Below are positions 22,809 to 37,300 of a DNA stretch of 64,000 bases, piece by piece. A program made the position numbers and the translations under genes. The stretch's first letter is position 1; each line of letters starts with the position of its first letter. This DNA is from Larimichthys crocea (Eukaryota > Chordata > Actinopteri > Sciaenidae): the NCBI RefSeq assembly GCF_000972845.2, contig NC_040021.1:9591291-9655290 (forward strand), written 5' to 3'. The notes beneath the pieces are model-generated. The model did no database searches and was not told where the DNA came from. It saw nothing but the letters and a program-made list of their open reading frames with translations.

Positions 22809-25800
22809 ACAGAGACATGTGCGACCTTATCAGCTGCACATGCAGAGGAAACAGTGATTCATCATATGGGATTCTTATGTAATTCGATTTTTTGGGAGAA
22901 ATCTTTGTGTGAGTAAAAAAAACTGGAACACCATGATGCTCTCTTCTTGCACAGCACCCATTGACAAAGTGTGTGTGTGTGTGTGTGTGTTAAGCTCACC
23001 TTACAAATGATCAGTGTAAATACAGCTGAGCACAGGTTGATCACAGCCTCACTCTGGGATCTGCCATTTACTTTGTCTCCCTTGACTGACAACACAAATG
23101 CGAAAAAAGTTTCCTCAGCTCAAGAGGCAGGGCTCTAAATATCCACTCAGTGACTTAAGCCTCACTGCTGCCAGTCTGGTGATGCTTGAAAAAAAAAGCC
23201 AGTGTCCTAGACTAACTTTAGCCAGCTGAGGCTGTGATTCTGCCCAGGACTTGTCAAGAGCTACGCAAATCTCAACGTTTGCCTTTCTGGTAGCTGCAAA
23301 AATATTCATCCTCCTGTCGCTCCCCTGTAGGCTGCCCTTTAGCATGCTGTCATGCTGAGCGCCTGCAGGGTAGACAGACACGTGTCGCATGACGTGATGA
23401 CTCAGGCTTTAATGCTCTGCCACATGGCTGTCATGCGCACAAACCCTTCCCCCCATCTTCGGCTCCCAGCCTGTTGGTGTGTATGATATAGGTCTATATT
23501 TATGTCCGGCGTTTGTGTTTGTGTGTGGAACGTGACCGGCCTTGGGCTGTTTTTACTTTTCCGTCTGAGTGAAGCAGAATGTGGATTATGTTGTGATGTA
23601 CTGTAAAATGTGGGAGGGGCAAACGGGTTGATATAGATAACTGCTTGGTGAGGGGGACATATGGTGAAGGGGGGAGAATGTGAGAGAATAATAAGATGGG
23701 AATTACACTTCTGTTTGTCCAGACACAAATCTCTACGGTACATTGTGTCTGTTTGCTTCAGCATCATCCAGAGTGGGAGTTGGCAGACACAGCAGTAGGG
23801 ATGTACGCTGCGTGAACACCAGAGTCTTCTGGAATAGCATTGACATGGTGCAAATCTTTAAAGATACAAATACCTAAAAGTGCTGCAGATGTGTCCTTGG
23901 TTTGTCATTCAGTGCAGCACAACTAGGCCCTGAATCCCTGCAGCTTTAGAAGACAGGAGGAAAAGCAACAGGCAGAGCGGAGGGGATGAAATCACTGCAG
24001 ACTGACAAAGTTGCATCTAAGTTTAGAAAAGTGAAGAGGAGGCAGAGAAATTAGAAGGAGAGAAAGTGCGCTGTAGGAGTGCCTGCATATGGACTGGAGC
24101 CAAAGTGGTCGCAGCCATTCAGCTCTGTGACTCAGAGCCTTGTTGTTGCGTGGGCATGGGTTTGCAGAGATTGGAAAGGCAACAATTGGCTCCTGACCCA
24201 CCTGTAATCAGACCGCTGTCCGAGCAGAAGCCACCACACATTTGGCCACTTGCCTTCTGTATGAGCTGGATGAAATGTCATGCACCCTAGGAGGTGGGAG
24301 ACGCCCACTATTTTTCACCCAGTACACGGAGCACTGCAGATCCCCCCCCCTCTGTCTCCACTAAACCATATACAGAGCATCCTTTTGCTTTTATTTTTTT
24401 GCATTTCACTTCTTTGATTCATAACAAGGACAGCCTGAGGAGGAAAGGACAACCTTGCAGCTTGTGCATCACCACTTTTCATTTCAGTGATGAAGCAGCT
24501 AATTTGTTTGATAAGCCAGAAGCCCTTGCCATCTCCCAGACACCAGCGGGAGTGAATGATGAACAGGCAGTGCGAGAGGTCTCAGCTAGCCGTGCCACTA
24601 GGCCCCCATTAAGCCTCGATCGGGGTCTATCGGCGTGATTTCTCTTCCTGTCTGGTGCTTGGCAACGCTTTTGCTTTCACATTAGACGCGGGTGTCGATG
24701 ATTGCTGATAACACGACGAGGGAAGACAACAGTGAGCGCGTTAACCCTCGCTGGCACTGCTGCAGACCTGACAATATTAGCATCCAGGGAGATAACACAA
24801 GCTGTTAACCCTTTCACTGACAGTCAAATCACACACAGAAAAACAAGTCTTTAATATAATTGGCTCTACTGTGCAACTCTGTAACCCTCCTCTCTAGAAG
24901 GAGTGTTTCTGTTATTGTTTAATACTAAAAATGAAATTGTTGGGGAGATTTCACGTTCAATCTCGCTCTCTGTAGGCAGTTCTGTGTACCGATCAGCAGC
25001 TGGCCCTTGTGCCCATTTTTAGAAACTGTTGCTGCATTGCCATGCATTTTTAATGGATAAGGCCAACACAGCAGCCTTTGTTTTTACTGTATGTGTATTG
25101 TGTGTGTGTCCTTTGTCAGTGTTTGTACGTGATGCTTGCGTTTGTGCTCTGTATGAGGTGCGTAGCTGAAGCTCCAGTATGTGGAGGAGAGCCAGGAACA
25201 AAGTGGTTGTGTACTGTATGTGTACATTTGGACGTGAGCGTCTGTTTCCATTTGTGTTTGTATATCGTTTTGTTTGCTAACAGTGATTTTAACACTAATG
25301 TGATGCGATAGCTTTGGGCCCCAGACACACTGCCTGAATCATTTTGAATAAGACCCGTGAGGCTCAGATTCCCAGAGGTCTCCCTATTAATGCTTCTATG
25401 GCTCTTGTGCATCTCTGCAAAATTAATTTGATGCTTGGCCAAAGCTTAACATAACTGGGAGTCCAAAATCCAAAAAGAATCGATTTTTTTTTGTTGGCCA
25501 TTTTACATGAAACATGTAGTTGTTTTTGTTGTTGTTGTTGTTGTGAACATCCACCTTGATCCTGTCATGTGTGTATTCATTAAAGCTGAAATCACTTTAC
25601 CTGGTCAGTTGTCACATTTTCGCTGCATGCCAACAATAATAGCTTAAGGGAGCATGCAGAAAAATATGTGTTACAGCTTTAATTAATCCAGGATAATATC
25701 ATTAGCCAGTTCATGGTATGATCTTTTAATCCTCATCTGTCTTAGTTCTTTGAATGCAGCATACAAATAGATTAGTTAAACTTGAAAGTGGTAATCTTGG

Positions 25801-26798
25801 ATAACTGCATGCTCCCATTCTGGAGTACAGGATGACTAGAGAGCCTGAAAACCAGCTCAGCTGTCACGTTAATGGGTTCTTTTTTTTTTTTTTTCGACAT
25901 ACGATTCTCTAGCACGGCACCATGGCTTAAAGACATTGCATGTTTTACTGGAGCTGGTTAAGGGTTAATAATTTAAGACCAAGGGCAGAATGTCTTATCT
26001 AAAAGCACATTAACTATGCGATGTGACTCTGGGAAGAATGAGAGATGATGATACGTAGCAGAAAATTGTCCATAAATCACATGCATATTCCATTTTGGAG
26101 TTACTGTAGTTGCCCTGACATGCCTGCACTAAAAATATTCCTGAAATAAATGTAAATATATGACCTGTACTCATGAAATCTATAGATCATAAGAAAATGA
26201 TTTCAGCAGTGCCATCATTAAAACTTTGTGACATGCACTTCAATACAATAACCCTGTAATAGAGACCTATGACTTAAAGGTGAACTGGAGAGTCTCATAA
26301 ATTGTCTCAAGTGATGTCACAGACTACAAAGAATCTGAGAAGTGAGCTTATCAGATCTCTGTAGCCTGATCTCAGCTTAATTTTATCAAAAGGATTTAAA
26401 GTCTGTTATTTTATGGTTGAAAGGTCACACAGTGTTTTGCTTTTTATGTGCATTTAGAAAAAAAATATAAATATAATAAATATAAATATTAGAAGCACCT
26501 AACAGTATAATGCTATCCAATAAAACTGATATAAAACTGAACAGTGTTTCCATTATAAACTGCATAAATCATCACTGAAAAAGCATCTTGTTATTTAATA
26601 GCTCCAATATCAGCACTTTGATCAATCCCATTTATTTTGAAATGCACCTTGACACATCCTTCCTGCTCACTCTTATTGCTGTGATGGAGAAATAAATTGC
26701 TACCACGGAAATGTCTATAGCACCGAGGGATGCTGGGATTGATAATGCATGGAAAGGAAAGGACAAGACAAATAGTGTAGATGCTGCAAATAAATCTA

Positions 26799-26824
26799 TA
26801 CACACACACACACACACACACACA
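26799..26824. repeat. (CA)13 microsatellite
   Basis: Uninterrupted CA in intron 2. Confidence 0.94.
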
Positions 26825-27279
26825 GTGTGCAACACACTAACACAGCCGTCATCTGTCCTGGTTTCAAACAACAGCACCAGCACCGGTGCCAACACGCAGG
26901 AGTCACTTTATTGCCAGTCATGCATCTGCACAGCTCACAAACTGTGGTGTAGTCACAATATATGTTTGTGTGTGCTGAAGATCAGCCGTCATGGTCGGGG
27001 CTACCTAGCAGGCATCCTGGCAGAGCGATGGAATACAAGTAAAAAGGGCAGAGGAAATAAGAGGAGAGAGAGATCAGACAGAGAGGCGATAGAGATAAAA
27101 ATGACAAAGATGGTACGATCGAGAGAGGCGGAGGGGCGACGGAGGGGATTAGTAGCAGAGCGAGGGAGGAAGGCGCTATTCCTTTTTTTGTGCTCTCACT
27201 CCTTTGCTCTTTTTCCTGTCTTCCTCGCGCATTAAAGGCACTTTATCTGACACACAGTGATGAAACAGAATACATCCTG

Positions 27280-27282
<3 letters not shown>

Positions 27283-27316
<34 letters not shown>

Positions 27317-27358
27317 ATGCTGCATGACACATGTCTATAAAAAACACACACACACACA
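27283..27358. repeat. (GT)15 followed by (CA)7, inverted pair
   Basis: A GT run (27283-27313) and a CA run (27344-27358) face each other across about 30 bp, so the transcript can fold back on itself here. Confidence 0.9.
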
Positions 27359-29293
27359 TTCACAAAGCAGGGACAATCCTTTTGACTTATGTAACTGCGT
27401 TTGTTGCACTCACTCTAAACCCCTCCCTCTGAAGTCTTGTATATGGTGTGTGATGTGATTATATGTGTGCGTGTCTTCCCACCCTCCCATCCTCTCTCTT
27501 CTCTCTTAAACCTGTCTGTTGCAGGCACACATTTTTATATTGCACAGATGGGCGTGTGAGTCATCAAAGTGCTGTTGTTTAATGGAGTGCATGGTGTGTT
27601 TGTCTGTGTGAATGTGTGTGCTTTTTATTATTTGTCATTCGGGCAGTGTGACTTCCTTTCTGGAGTCCTCAGTTGTTTAATCCAATCTAATTCTTCACCT
27701 CCATTAATCCACAACCTCCCATCCCCGTCTGCTCCCCTTGCATACACCTTTGTGTGTATGCAGCCATCAGAGACCGGTTGAAATCATCACTGTATCACTA
27801 AAATGATAGATTTTTGGTGCCCGTGGAAAGTCCTTAACAAGCGTGAAATAGTCTTTTCATCCTTTTAAAAGTATTGAAATGACTTTCATACTCTTTCATA
27901 CTCTTAAATCTATCCATCTACCCGGCTCTAGTACCCTTTTTTAAGCCATTGGTCCTGGCCGGGGTTGCAGTTTTAATATATTTAAAAGAGGTATTATTAG
28001 GATTAGAGGATTATTATTATGATGATGTCGGAAATTGATGAAAAATGCCCAAAAAAAAAAGAAAAAAAAGAAGAAAAAAAGTGACGTCATCAAATTGCTG
28101 GTTTTGACTGAAATTTACTTAGTCATATGACACGATACAAAATTGCAAAAGAAAGGTAATCAAATGAATCAATAAATCTCTATTCAACAGACTCAGGGCA
28201 AATTAAATTGCGTTCAAATATTGATTGATCATCGAGCAATGATTCCTAATGATTTTGGTGACCCTTTGACCTTTAGCCTTGCGTCATGGTCAGGTGACAT
28301 GAATTTCATGAAATTTGCTATGGATGTACAAAGCTGTTGAATGATGATTGACAGCCTAATATAGTCCATAAATAAGTGGGCATGGACGCTAATAGAAGGG
28401 TCGGGACAAACATGGTCACGGCTCTGTTCTGTGCATTGGGTCTCTGCGTAGGTGTTGTGCAACATGCAACGTTCTAGGCAAAATCTAAAAGTCTTGATGA
28501 GATATACATGATGCGGACCCTCCCAGGTATGTAGACGATGAAAGTAAAATGTTGAGTTTCATGCTCCAAGAGATAAAATTTTTGGATTTGAATGTCCCTT
28601 TAACCTTTCTGTTGTGATGTTCAGAGCAAAGAACAGCAAAACACTATGATGATCATTCTATAACACTTTTTGCACTACCTGTTCATCGTTTGCAGAATAG
28701 CATCTCGCTCAAGGGCACTTCAGCTGGGACAGATGGTCACCATTACGGGGTCTAAAATCGTTTGTCCTCCAGCTGAAGGACATTTTCCTTACTGACTATG
28801 CCACCCTGCTGCCCTCAGCATGCATGAGTGTGTCAAAGATCAGGGTAGAGAGAAAATGCAGATGCTTCACAAACTGCAACACAGCAATGCTTCTTATGTG
28901 TGTGTGAGTGTTAGTGCATGCTACTTCACTAACAACCTCCAGTTCAGTACTGGGGATACTTGGCCTTCTGTCTCACATTAATCAAAGAGCAGAGGACAGC
29001 ACTCCGATTAATATTTTATATGCTGCGTGACACTTTTGGCAAGATGCCCTTCTACAGTGTGCTACTGGCAAAGTGACAACCATACAATGTACCAACGGTG
29101 TGTCTAATTAGTCTTAAAGCAGACACAACAGAATTCATGCCAGCAGGGAGTGCTGTATGGATAACTCAATCCATCAGTCTGGATAAATCTATAGATGCTA
29201 GTGTTGAAGATCTCTCAGTGTCCGTGTGATGGTGTCATTTCTTTATTTCATTTAGAATATTTGTACAGAAACCAGCAATCTAATCACACGGTA

Positions 29294-29317
29294 GTGTGTG
29301 TGTGTGTGTGTGTGTGT
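29294..29317. repeat. (GT)12 microsatellite
   Basis: GT repeat in intron 2, followed by a shorter GT run. Confidence 0.93.
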
Positions 29318-31561
29318 CTGTGTGTGTTTCTAGCTGAGTTTGTCTCTACCTTTCATTCGACCTCCCTAACCAGACCGACAAACTTTGTGTTTGCTTAAGT
29401 AAATCATGCAAATTCTGCCCCGACCAGTTCTAGAAAGACGAGGTCCGTCCTCTTCTGCGTCACTTCTGTGCAATGTTTTTTTTTGTTTAACAGTCAGTTT
29501 CTCTTATGCACACACGCACATATACACACCCGTTTTCTGAGGTGTGAGTATAGAGTCATTCAAGTGTTACTGCACGGCTGGCAATATACTGACTCCTGCT
29601 GCGCTGGCAGCTTACAGGCACCTGTCCTTGAAAGTAGGACCTGGCTCTGCATTGGCTGGCACATTGAAACATATTAGAGGCCAGCAGTGGCTAATCTCCC
29701 GTGGTCCTACCTTTGAAAAGATTTGTTTGATATCAGTGCCAGAGGGTGCTGGTGTGTGCCTTTGTGTCAGGAGAACACACACACACACACACACTGAGTA
29801 TGGTTCACTTTGATCGCTTTGAGATAGTGTTGGGAAAATGGTGCGAAAAGCTCCAAGAACATGGCTGTGTTGGTTTGTAAAATGTTTTTAGCTTTGTAAA
29901 CGATACAATGCTCTTTTTAATGCCTCTGTTTCTCGCTCCAACTAACTACACCTGCCGTTGTACAGTTCAGTACAATACCTGGTGCTGTTTTAATTAAGAT
30001 TAGATTACTGGAGAAAGCTCTTCAGTCCGGATGCATTTCATCGCCCTTTGGAGCTTAACACAAAGACTCATGATCTCGCAGTGTGAATGTGTTAAAGGTT
30101 AATTTGGCATGGAGTTACATTCTAATCAAACATTTTCCTCCCTACCACTTTAAGAGGGTAATACATAAAGCCATCTAAATGCATATGCTGGCTCCCATTC
30201 TCCACATCCATTATTCATAGACAGGAGGAAAGCCAGTCACAGACTTTAAGTCATGCAGTTGCTTGTGTCTTCCTGCCTGTGTCTTCTTTTTCTACATTTT
30301 TCTCCCTCCCTCAGCACACCAAACCAGATTATTTTCACCCTTGTTATTTATTTTTTTAAATGTCCCCCTCACCCTTATGGTGTCTTTTGTCTCAGTCCTT
30401 AAATCTCTCAGTCGTGTAAGGTAGACATTGATCGTAATTGGGTGGAGGATAAAAGCTTCACAAGTCAGAGACGATTATTACGTTTATATTTTGTATATAT
30501 ATAGCACCAGTATTTCATCCTGGCTTGTCCTTTTAATGCCTCGTCACTCTTGCCATCCACCATATCCGATAACAAGCATGTATCACTGTAAAACGTTCTG
30601 TCTACATGGTAAAATTGATCATATGTCCGGGAGAGTTTTGTACCAGCTCCTCTCACTGTCCCTGCTGGCTTTACATAACCTATTGTTTGGACTATTGGAT
30701 AGTCTGTTTATGGATCTGTTTTCATAGTGAGCATGTTCAATATGTGCAAGCCAATGACAACAGTGAGCTGAATGTGCGAGGCGAGAAAGAGGAATGAGCT
30801 ATTTGTGCAAAGGAATTACAAGTATCCCTTTGGAGACCTGGTGGGGCCAAGGTTCATGTTTCATTTATATCATAGCTTTTACTTGTTACATAAGAAATTA
30901 GAAGATGAAAGGCCTTGACAAACTAAAACTAAATTTAGTCTTTTATTTTAATTAAAGTGTTCAGGTACATGGAGTTATTGTTCCTTGGGTTTTGAATGCT
31001 CTGTAGTGAATAATTGGATAAAGAGTGTCATTGTCAGTATTTTTTCAGAAAACATACCAAGATATTATCTTGGTACCAAGATTATTAATTGCTTGCTCAA
31101 ACTTTTACCAGTATCCTGTCTCATCTTCTTGACAGAAGTCACATAATGTGATACCACCATGAATCTTAAAGGTGTATTCATTAATATTCAGATGATTTCG
31201 CTTGTACTGACAAAAACCCACAAAGAACTTTCAGTAAACTCTGCAGTTCCCCTCAACCCCACAAAGCCTTTTAGTGTCTTTCAGCTCCTTGTTTTGGTTT
31301 TATTACCCACAACTTTACTGTTTTGTCTCTCGTCAGTGTCATTTTTACTAGCAGTATTTTGTTTTCAGAGAAAAAAAAGCTAAAGCTAAAGCTAAAGACA
31401 AACAAAGTTAGTGACAAGCCTAGGGCCATAGTGGAGCATTTTTCAAGTTTGTGGACCCCTAAACAGAGCCAAGAGGAAAATAACAAAAATATATACAGTG
31501 CTCTCTATATAATGGATGTATGATAAGCAACTGTTAGTTCAATCAACTTGTGACACTATTT

Positions 31562-31587
31562 AGTTTCCACTGCCCCCAGTGGAAACT
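31562..31587. repeat. Perfect 11-bp hairpin with cccc loop
   Basis: agtttccactg (31562-31572) pairs with cagtggaaact (31577-31587). It is short and may be chance or the end of a degraded TIR element. It lies in intron 2. Confidence 0.6.
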
Positions 31588-31722
31588 CAAAAAGTTGGTT
31601 AATGCAGGTTCAACATTAAACACAGACCTGATCGCTACAGTACTTACAGTACAGTACCCCAAGTTTTTCTTTAACTTTTCAGTTCTTATTTATGACATTG
31701 GAAAGTAGAGAAAGACTGGAGA

Positions 31723-31795
31723 AGTAGTTCAGGTGGGATTTAAACTGAGGCCAGCAAGTGCACATGTGGCCCCAGGCGATAGACTGAACCAGCTG
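31723..31795 (-). repeat. tRNA-like SINE head relic in intron 2
   Basis: On the - strand the order is an A-box-like ggttcagtctatcgcctggg, about 30 bp of spacer with acatgtgcacttgctggcct, then the B-box-like cagtttaaatcccacctg. Spacing and order fit a tRNA-derived head, but both boxes carry mismatches, so it is neither a functional tRNA nor a clean SINE. Confidence 0.35.
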
Positions 31796-34284
31796 ACTCT
31801 TCTCTGCTACATGATAGATGATATCGGTCATGTTTTCCAGCGCAGTACTATAGTACTATGTGTTCGGTTGTGTTGCCAACTTGTGAAGTTGTTTCCTCTC
31901 TGGCCTGAATGTTTCTCACACACAGACACATACAGGTCACTGTTTTTTTCTTTTCTTTTTACATTATCCTGGGTTGGTCCATTTTAGTTATGCCGCACTG
32001 AACCAAGCCGTGATGACATAGGTTTCCATTACAGTCACGCTGTGCTCCTGTGGACCTGCTTGGTAGCTGACACGAAACATTCTCCTCCCTTTAGCTTTGT
32101 CTGAACTGAAGACTAAAGAGAAAGCTGTGTCTCTTTTGTGTTTCAGCTCTCAGTACTCCTCTTTGTACTTTCACATATCAACCTTATTTCTCCATTTATT
32201 GACTGCTTCGAGCCCTATTGGAGCTCTAAATGATGAAAAAGTCTGACTGACCTTGTTTATTCCCAAAAAAAACAACATCCGTGAACATCAGGTGCTTGGT
32301 GGTTCATCGTTGTAAAAGTCTCGTCATGGGCGTTGTAACTGAAGCTTAAGCTACAGTAAAGATGGAAATCACCAAGGGCAGATTTGATGTAGGCTGCGGA
32401 GTGAGTCAAGAGTTTCTGCTTCTATCACAGTTCATGCTGTAATTGGCCAAGTGGGGTTCAGAGCGCAACCGTGTTAGCAGCAGATGGAGTCAGTGTCCTT
32501 GCACTCGTCCACGGGCCAGGACTCATGTTTAATACATAGTAACCTTGTTCCCAGCTGATTATGTGCACTGTGTGAGATATGAATGTAACAAAAAAACACA
32601 CAAAACTGGTACTGGTGAATCCAAACATGTAACTTAGTTCGATTTGGTGTAAGATTATCTTCACTAGACTTATTTCCTGTGATAAAGACATACATTGCTG
32701 TTTCTGAATACAGGATATCAATTATTTTCTCTTCAAGTCAATTAATCATTTGCAGCCACGTGTCACTTGCGGAAACATTATTCTGCCTCCCTGTTGTGTT
32801 TAGCTCCCTCGCCTGTTGGAACGTAATCCTTTAACGGGCTTTGCATTGCTATCACAACAGCAGAACTTCTGATTTCTCTGAACACTCTGTGCTGTAAATG
32901 AGACCATTAAATGGTTTGATCGTTGCGGCAGCACGGCTAAAAATATCACACGTCTGTCCTATCCAAGACGATCAGGGTGAAGAAACGTCCAGGTCGGTCA
33001 TACAAACTGAATATTTTAGTATTTCTGTTTTCTATTCATACAGTATCTCTCTCTCTCTCTCTGGTGAGTTCATTCACATCCTTGTTCTTCTGCCGCACTC
33101 TCTTTCTCTTCCCTCGTCCTGTCTCGTTCTATTTCACCCCTTCCTCACTTTTTTCCTCCCCTGCACCTCTCATTTTCTCTTCTATACTGTGCATGCTTCT
33201 GCAGGGAAGGGTTTGGCCACAAGCTGCTCTGCTGACTCAACATTTGTTCCCTCGTAGTTTACCCCTTTACTCCCTCCTGTTTCCCTTCTGTCTCATCCTT
33301 GCTCCCTTTCCACTCCCGCCCTCCCCTCCTCATTCCCACCTTCGATCCCTACAGCCCAGCCAGTGAATTTCCAAACCCCCCCCCTCAGATATTTGCCTTG
33401 CAGTGGTCATACAGTAGAGTGGTCATTCAGTGCTACTGCTAAAACTAGATGATGTCCGGGGTTATTAACACCCTACTACTGGGCAGAACTGGCCGTGCTC
33501 CAGAAACCAACAATTCACATTATCCCCACAGCAATGGGGTTACAATTTTTTGTGTATCACCACTGTGCTCGCCTCGCCTGTGCTAACCCATAGACAATAT
33601 TTCTTAATGGAGCCGTGGATTCTAGTAAAACTGGTTATATAGCCCTTTGTGTTTAAGCATTGTGTAATCTTCACAGGCCAGCGGGGGAACCTATAAGAGC
33701 TCAGGAGGATTGTAGTTAGTGTGTGTAATATTTTCACTGCAATAAACTTATCCAAATCAGTATTCAGGTCAAAAGTTATCTGAACAGATCATACGTGCAG
33801 ATTGGTAATATCATATTTTGTGGACGCATGGAACCTCTGCCAGTGCAGTCCTCAGCTATCTACCTGCAAACTTTAACAACAGGCCTCATTTTTCATGAGA
33901 ATTTGGATTACTGCAATGTTGAACTGTGCACCTCAGCAAATGGCCATTGTCAAGGATGTCACTGAGATGAATCTTGGGGACATGGGCTCTAATAGATGTG
34001 TGTGTGTGTCTGTGTATTGCAATGCTTTCCAAGGTGAGTGCGTGGAAGCTGAGGCAGCGACAAATACTCAGAGGCCCCATCGTGGTTTAATTGTTTACCT
34101 GCATAATAAATCAAATGTGTCAAGGGAGATTATTTATACAAGGACTGTGTTAAACAAATCACTAGTTTGTTGAACTCTTGTTTTTTTCCTGGTGTGTGTC
34201 GCTGTGCGTCGGTGCCTGCGGATTACGTCTGTGTGTTATTTGCTTGCGTTACAGCGTGACAGTGTGCATGACGATCCTCGCGTG

Positions 34285-34304
34285 TTTTTTTTTTTTTTTT
34301 TTTT
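34285..34304. repeat. T20 homopolymer
   Basis: Twenty consecutive T in intron 2. It could be the tail of a minus-strand retroposon, but no body was recognised beside it. Confidence 0.9.
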
Positions 34305-37300
34305 CCATGTGTGACTCTGATATTCATGAGGGAGCGTAAATCTCCTTGCACTCTGTGTCGCTGATGTATTTGTTGCTATCTGAATGCGCTGGCAGAGGGA
34401 GGGGAAAGGAAAACAAATTAACACAAATAAATCTCTGGGTCCCTTTAGAGCTACAATGTGTGTGTACATCTCTAAAAGTCAGAGGGTGAAGACCTGCATT
34501 CAGAGACCCCTTTTAAGCTTGCGGCGTGCACCAGCACCTTGGTAGGATGTTAGTCATTGTTCCTGCTGTTGCTAAGCGACAGCTGAAAACCTGTTTAAAG
34601 CACATTTTTTTGCTCAAGTTGAGATGTTTTCAAATTTTACTGACCGTTGTGCTGCTCAGCGAAAAAAAAAAAAAAAACCCTGCCCTGTATTGACCCTTTC
34701 TGTCCAGACCATGTTCATTTTTTCATCTAAACCAATAAAACCATGTCAGTGTTGTAAAGAGAGTTCCCTGGACATATAGGATATGTTTCTACAGGAAAGA
34801 CAGAAAAAAAATACAGTGCATTGTTGATATGAGCAGCATATTTCCAAACTTTTTCTGAAGTGTTTGTGGCCAGACTAGGAGAAATGTCAACAGAATAATC
34901 TATTAATCAGCTGACACATTAAAAGCAGTTAGAACGTGATTTTCCCTTTTAAATTAGGCAGCTATTATTAAAATAATAATAATAAACATAATTAAATGTG
35001 CCAAGTCAGGGTGGAGCGACAAAAAAGGCTGACTTAAGGAAGGCTGACTAAGTGCCTGGTAATGGCCACAGTGCCGGTCCCTGCCCTGAAGGAATGGAGA
35101 TGCAGCTCCCTCAGCAGCCTTTAGATTTGATGTAAACAGCCGCAGGCAGCCGGAGGGAGGGCAGGCGATGGTTGACGTGGGAGCATTCAGGCAGGTTGAG
35201 GTCAAGGTGGGCTGTAAGCATTATGGATGATTTGTAGGATATCACCTCCAGATGGGAGCTGAGTAATGTGTGGACAAGCCGCTGTGGCGGGGGTCTTTGC
35301 AAGATTGTCGTTTCTCCTGGCTTATTACTGAGTTGTTTCATTGCTTTTTTTGGCTTTTTAGGCTTTTTTATCTCCCCCTCTCTTGCTCACATCCTCCTCC
35401 ATCTCCCCCTATTTCTTTTTCTCTTTTTCTTTAACTACTATTTTTGCATTGCCTCCCTTCTGTTCTTTCTATTCCCTGCCTCCCAACTTTCATCGCCTCA
35501 CTGCTGTCTCTGGGTTCAGTGCAGTGCAGCCTGTTCTCCCGTGGTCCCGCCTCCCTCCCTGGCAGAGTGATGTATGAGTGGCTAGCTTTGACGTCACTCC
35601 ATGCCCAACGTCATAGCAACTCAGTCCTCCCAGGCTTTGCTCTTTCTGGTGCCTTCTCTCAGTGCCTCTCCCTTATTTCTTCTCCTCCTTATCCTCCATT
35701 AATCACCTCTCTCTTCTTCTGTTTCTCTTTCACTTGTCTCTTCCTCTCTGGTATCTTGTCTGTTTTACTGTTTCCCCTGCTTCATTTCTTTATCTTGTCT
35801 TTCATTTTTCATTGCTCTGGCTTATGTACTCTGTGTTTTGTTTCTCTTCTTTGTCCACCCTCCTCCTTGTTCTCACCCTTCTGGAGCTTTCTATTCTCGT
35901 CTAAAGCTGCATCCTCTCCTCCATTTTTTCCCCCTGTTTTATTCATCCTGCAGACATACAAATATACAAAAGCATGACATGTTTGAGCCAAGCAGACAAG
36001 CAGCAAGCCAGCCCCTTTTTCTCATGTGAAATATTGACTCATCCCTATTCAATTACACTTATCAAGATCAACTCTATTCCTGGATAACGTGGTTTCATAA
36101 AACCCACAGTCTGTTTCCCACTGTACCCAGCCAATTCTCTCTATGACAACTTTGCTTTGCCAGATGCCCAGTGACTCACCTTTATTTGTGAGGAAAGTTG
36201 CCCGTAGCTTTGACAAAAATAAATCTAAGAGGAGCAGTATAAAAGTGAATTATCAGTCAATTTTGACTTCCAGAATAACTCTGGGAAATTTCATCAGACC
36301 TGACAAGACATAAAGCTGACCCACTTTTTGCTTCAGCTCTTTAGTCTTCCTCTCTTTTCTTGTCTTCTTGTCTTACTCCTCTTGCTGCCCGTGGCCGGTC
36401 TGCCCACTTTTAACGTTGGTGCAGTGTGGTGAGAGGGCCGCAGATATATAGATAGATAGAGACTTTGCCTGGTTAAAATGGAATGAGGGATGCTCTTGTC
36501 AGCAACTGTGACACATTTCCTACTGAGCCTGTCCCATGTGGATGGAGCCGAGACAGTGTGGAGTAACTCCGGGTCATGTTTGTTAAAACACTGGAAGAAA
36601 TGTGACTGCGGCAACTGAGATGTCGAGGAACTTTTCTTGTAAAGTGATGCGTGTCATTTTAAGATTCAGGAAAGGTCATGTACAGATTTTTTGGCATTCT
36701 GGCATTTGTAGCGCTCAGATGAGTTGGATGGAACATTTTCGTTCAGCATTTTGGTATCACTTGTCAATCGCAGTGTGGTTAGAAATGTGACATCTTTCTT
36801 TGTATTTCCCATGGTTATTTTATTACAGACAAAAAATGTTCCCTGCATAACAGAATAACAAAATGAAATGAATCGCCTCCTCTGCGCATGAGGGTTTTTC
36901 AGCATGTTTTCCCCTAAGGAAATATTGTTGGAAAATACGTTCAATTAATAACATGCAGGCTAATGCACCTTCAATTTGTTTCATGGTTCATAAAAAAGGA
37001 GCACGTGGGAGAAGTTCTTTTTTCTTTTTTCCCCCAAACCTGACACATAGCTTTGGCGCGTAAACCCAACCAAGCAGTTTGCTTTTGTCAGAAAGCCCTG
37101 AAGGCCAACAAAAAAGTATGATCATGTCCATTATGGAGTCATTTCCTGTCTTTTCTTCTTGAATCATTGAGTATTTTGTAAATATTGTTATACCATGTCA
37201 GAAGCCAGTGATGTAAAAACAACCCACCGAAATTGAAGTTAAGTTATTTTCCAACCTGGCGTGAAATCGAGGCAAAGACACACTGCCAGAGGACACATGC

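Larger units (their letters stand above)
20941..31722 (+). other. stxbp5: stxbp5 intron 2, middle part
   Basis: No exon recognised. It holds CA/GT arrays (21105-21126, 21404-21480, 22970-22991, 26799-26824, 27283-27313, 29294-29317, 29775-29793), the ATCG-motif relic near 22750, a purine-rich stretch (about 27040-27180), an A-rich tract (28050-28080) and a triple aaagct repeat near 31375-31396. About 24640-24800 is GC-richer and free of simple repeats, but nothing can be assigned. Confidence 0.7.

Noticed and set aside
28240..28420. Stretch around ggtgaccctttgacctttag resembling a common fish repeat
   Set aside because: The similarity is by memory only, with no second copy in the window to compare, so it is not annotated.
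35383..35977. Ser/Phe/Leu-rich frames up to 177 codons
   Set aside because: Produced by a pyrimidine-rich tract. No family resemblance and no supporting signals.
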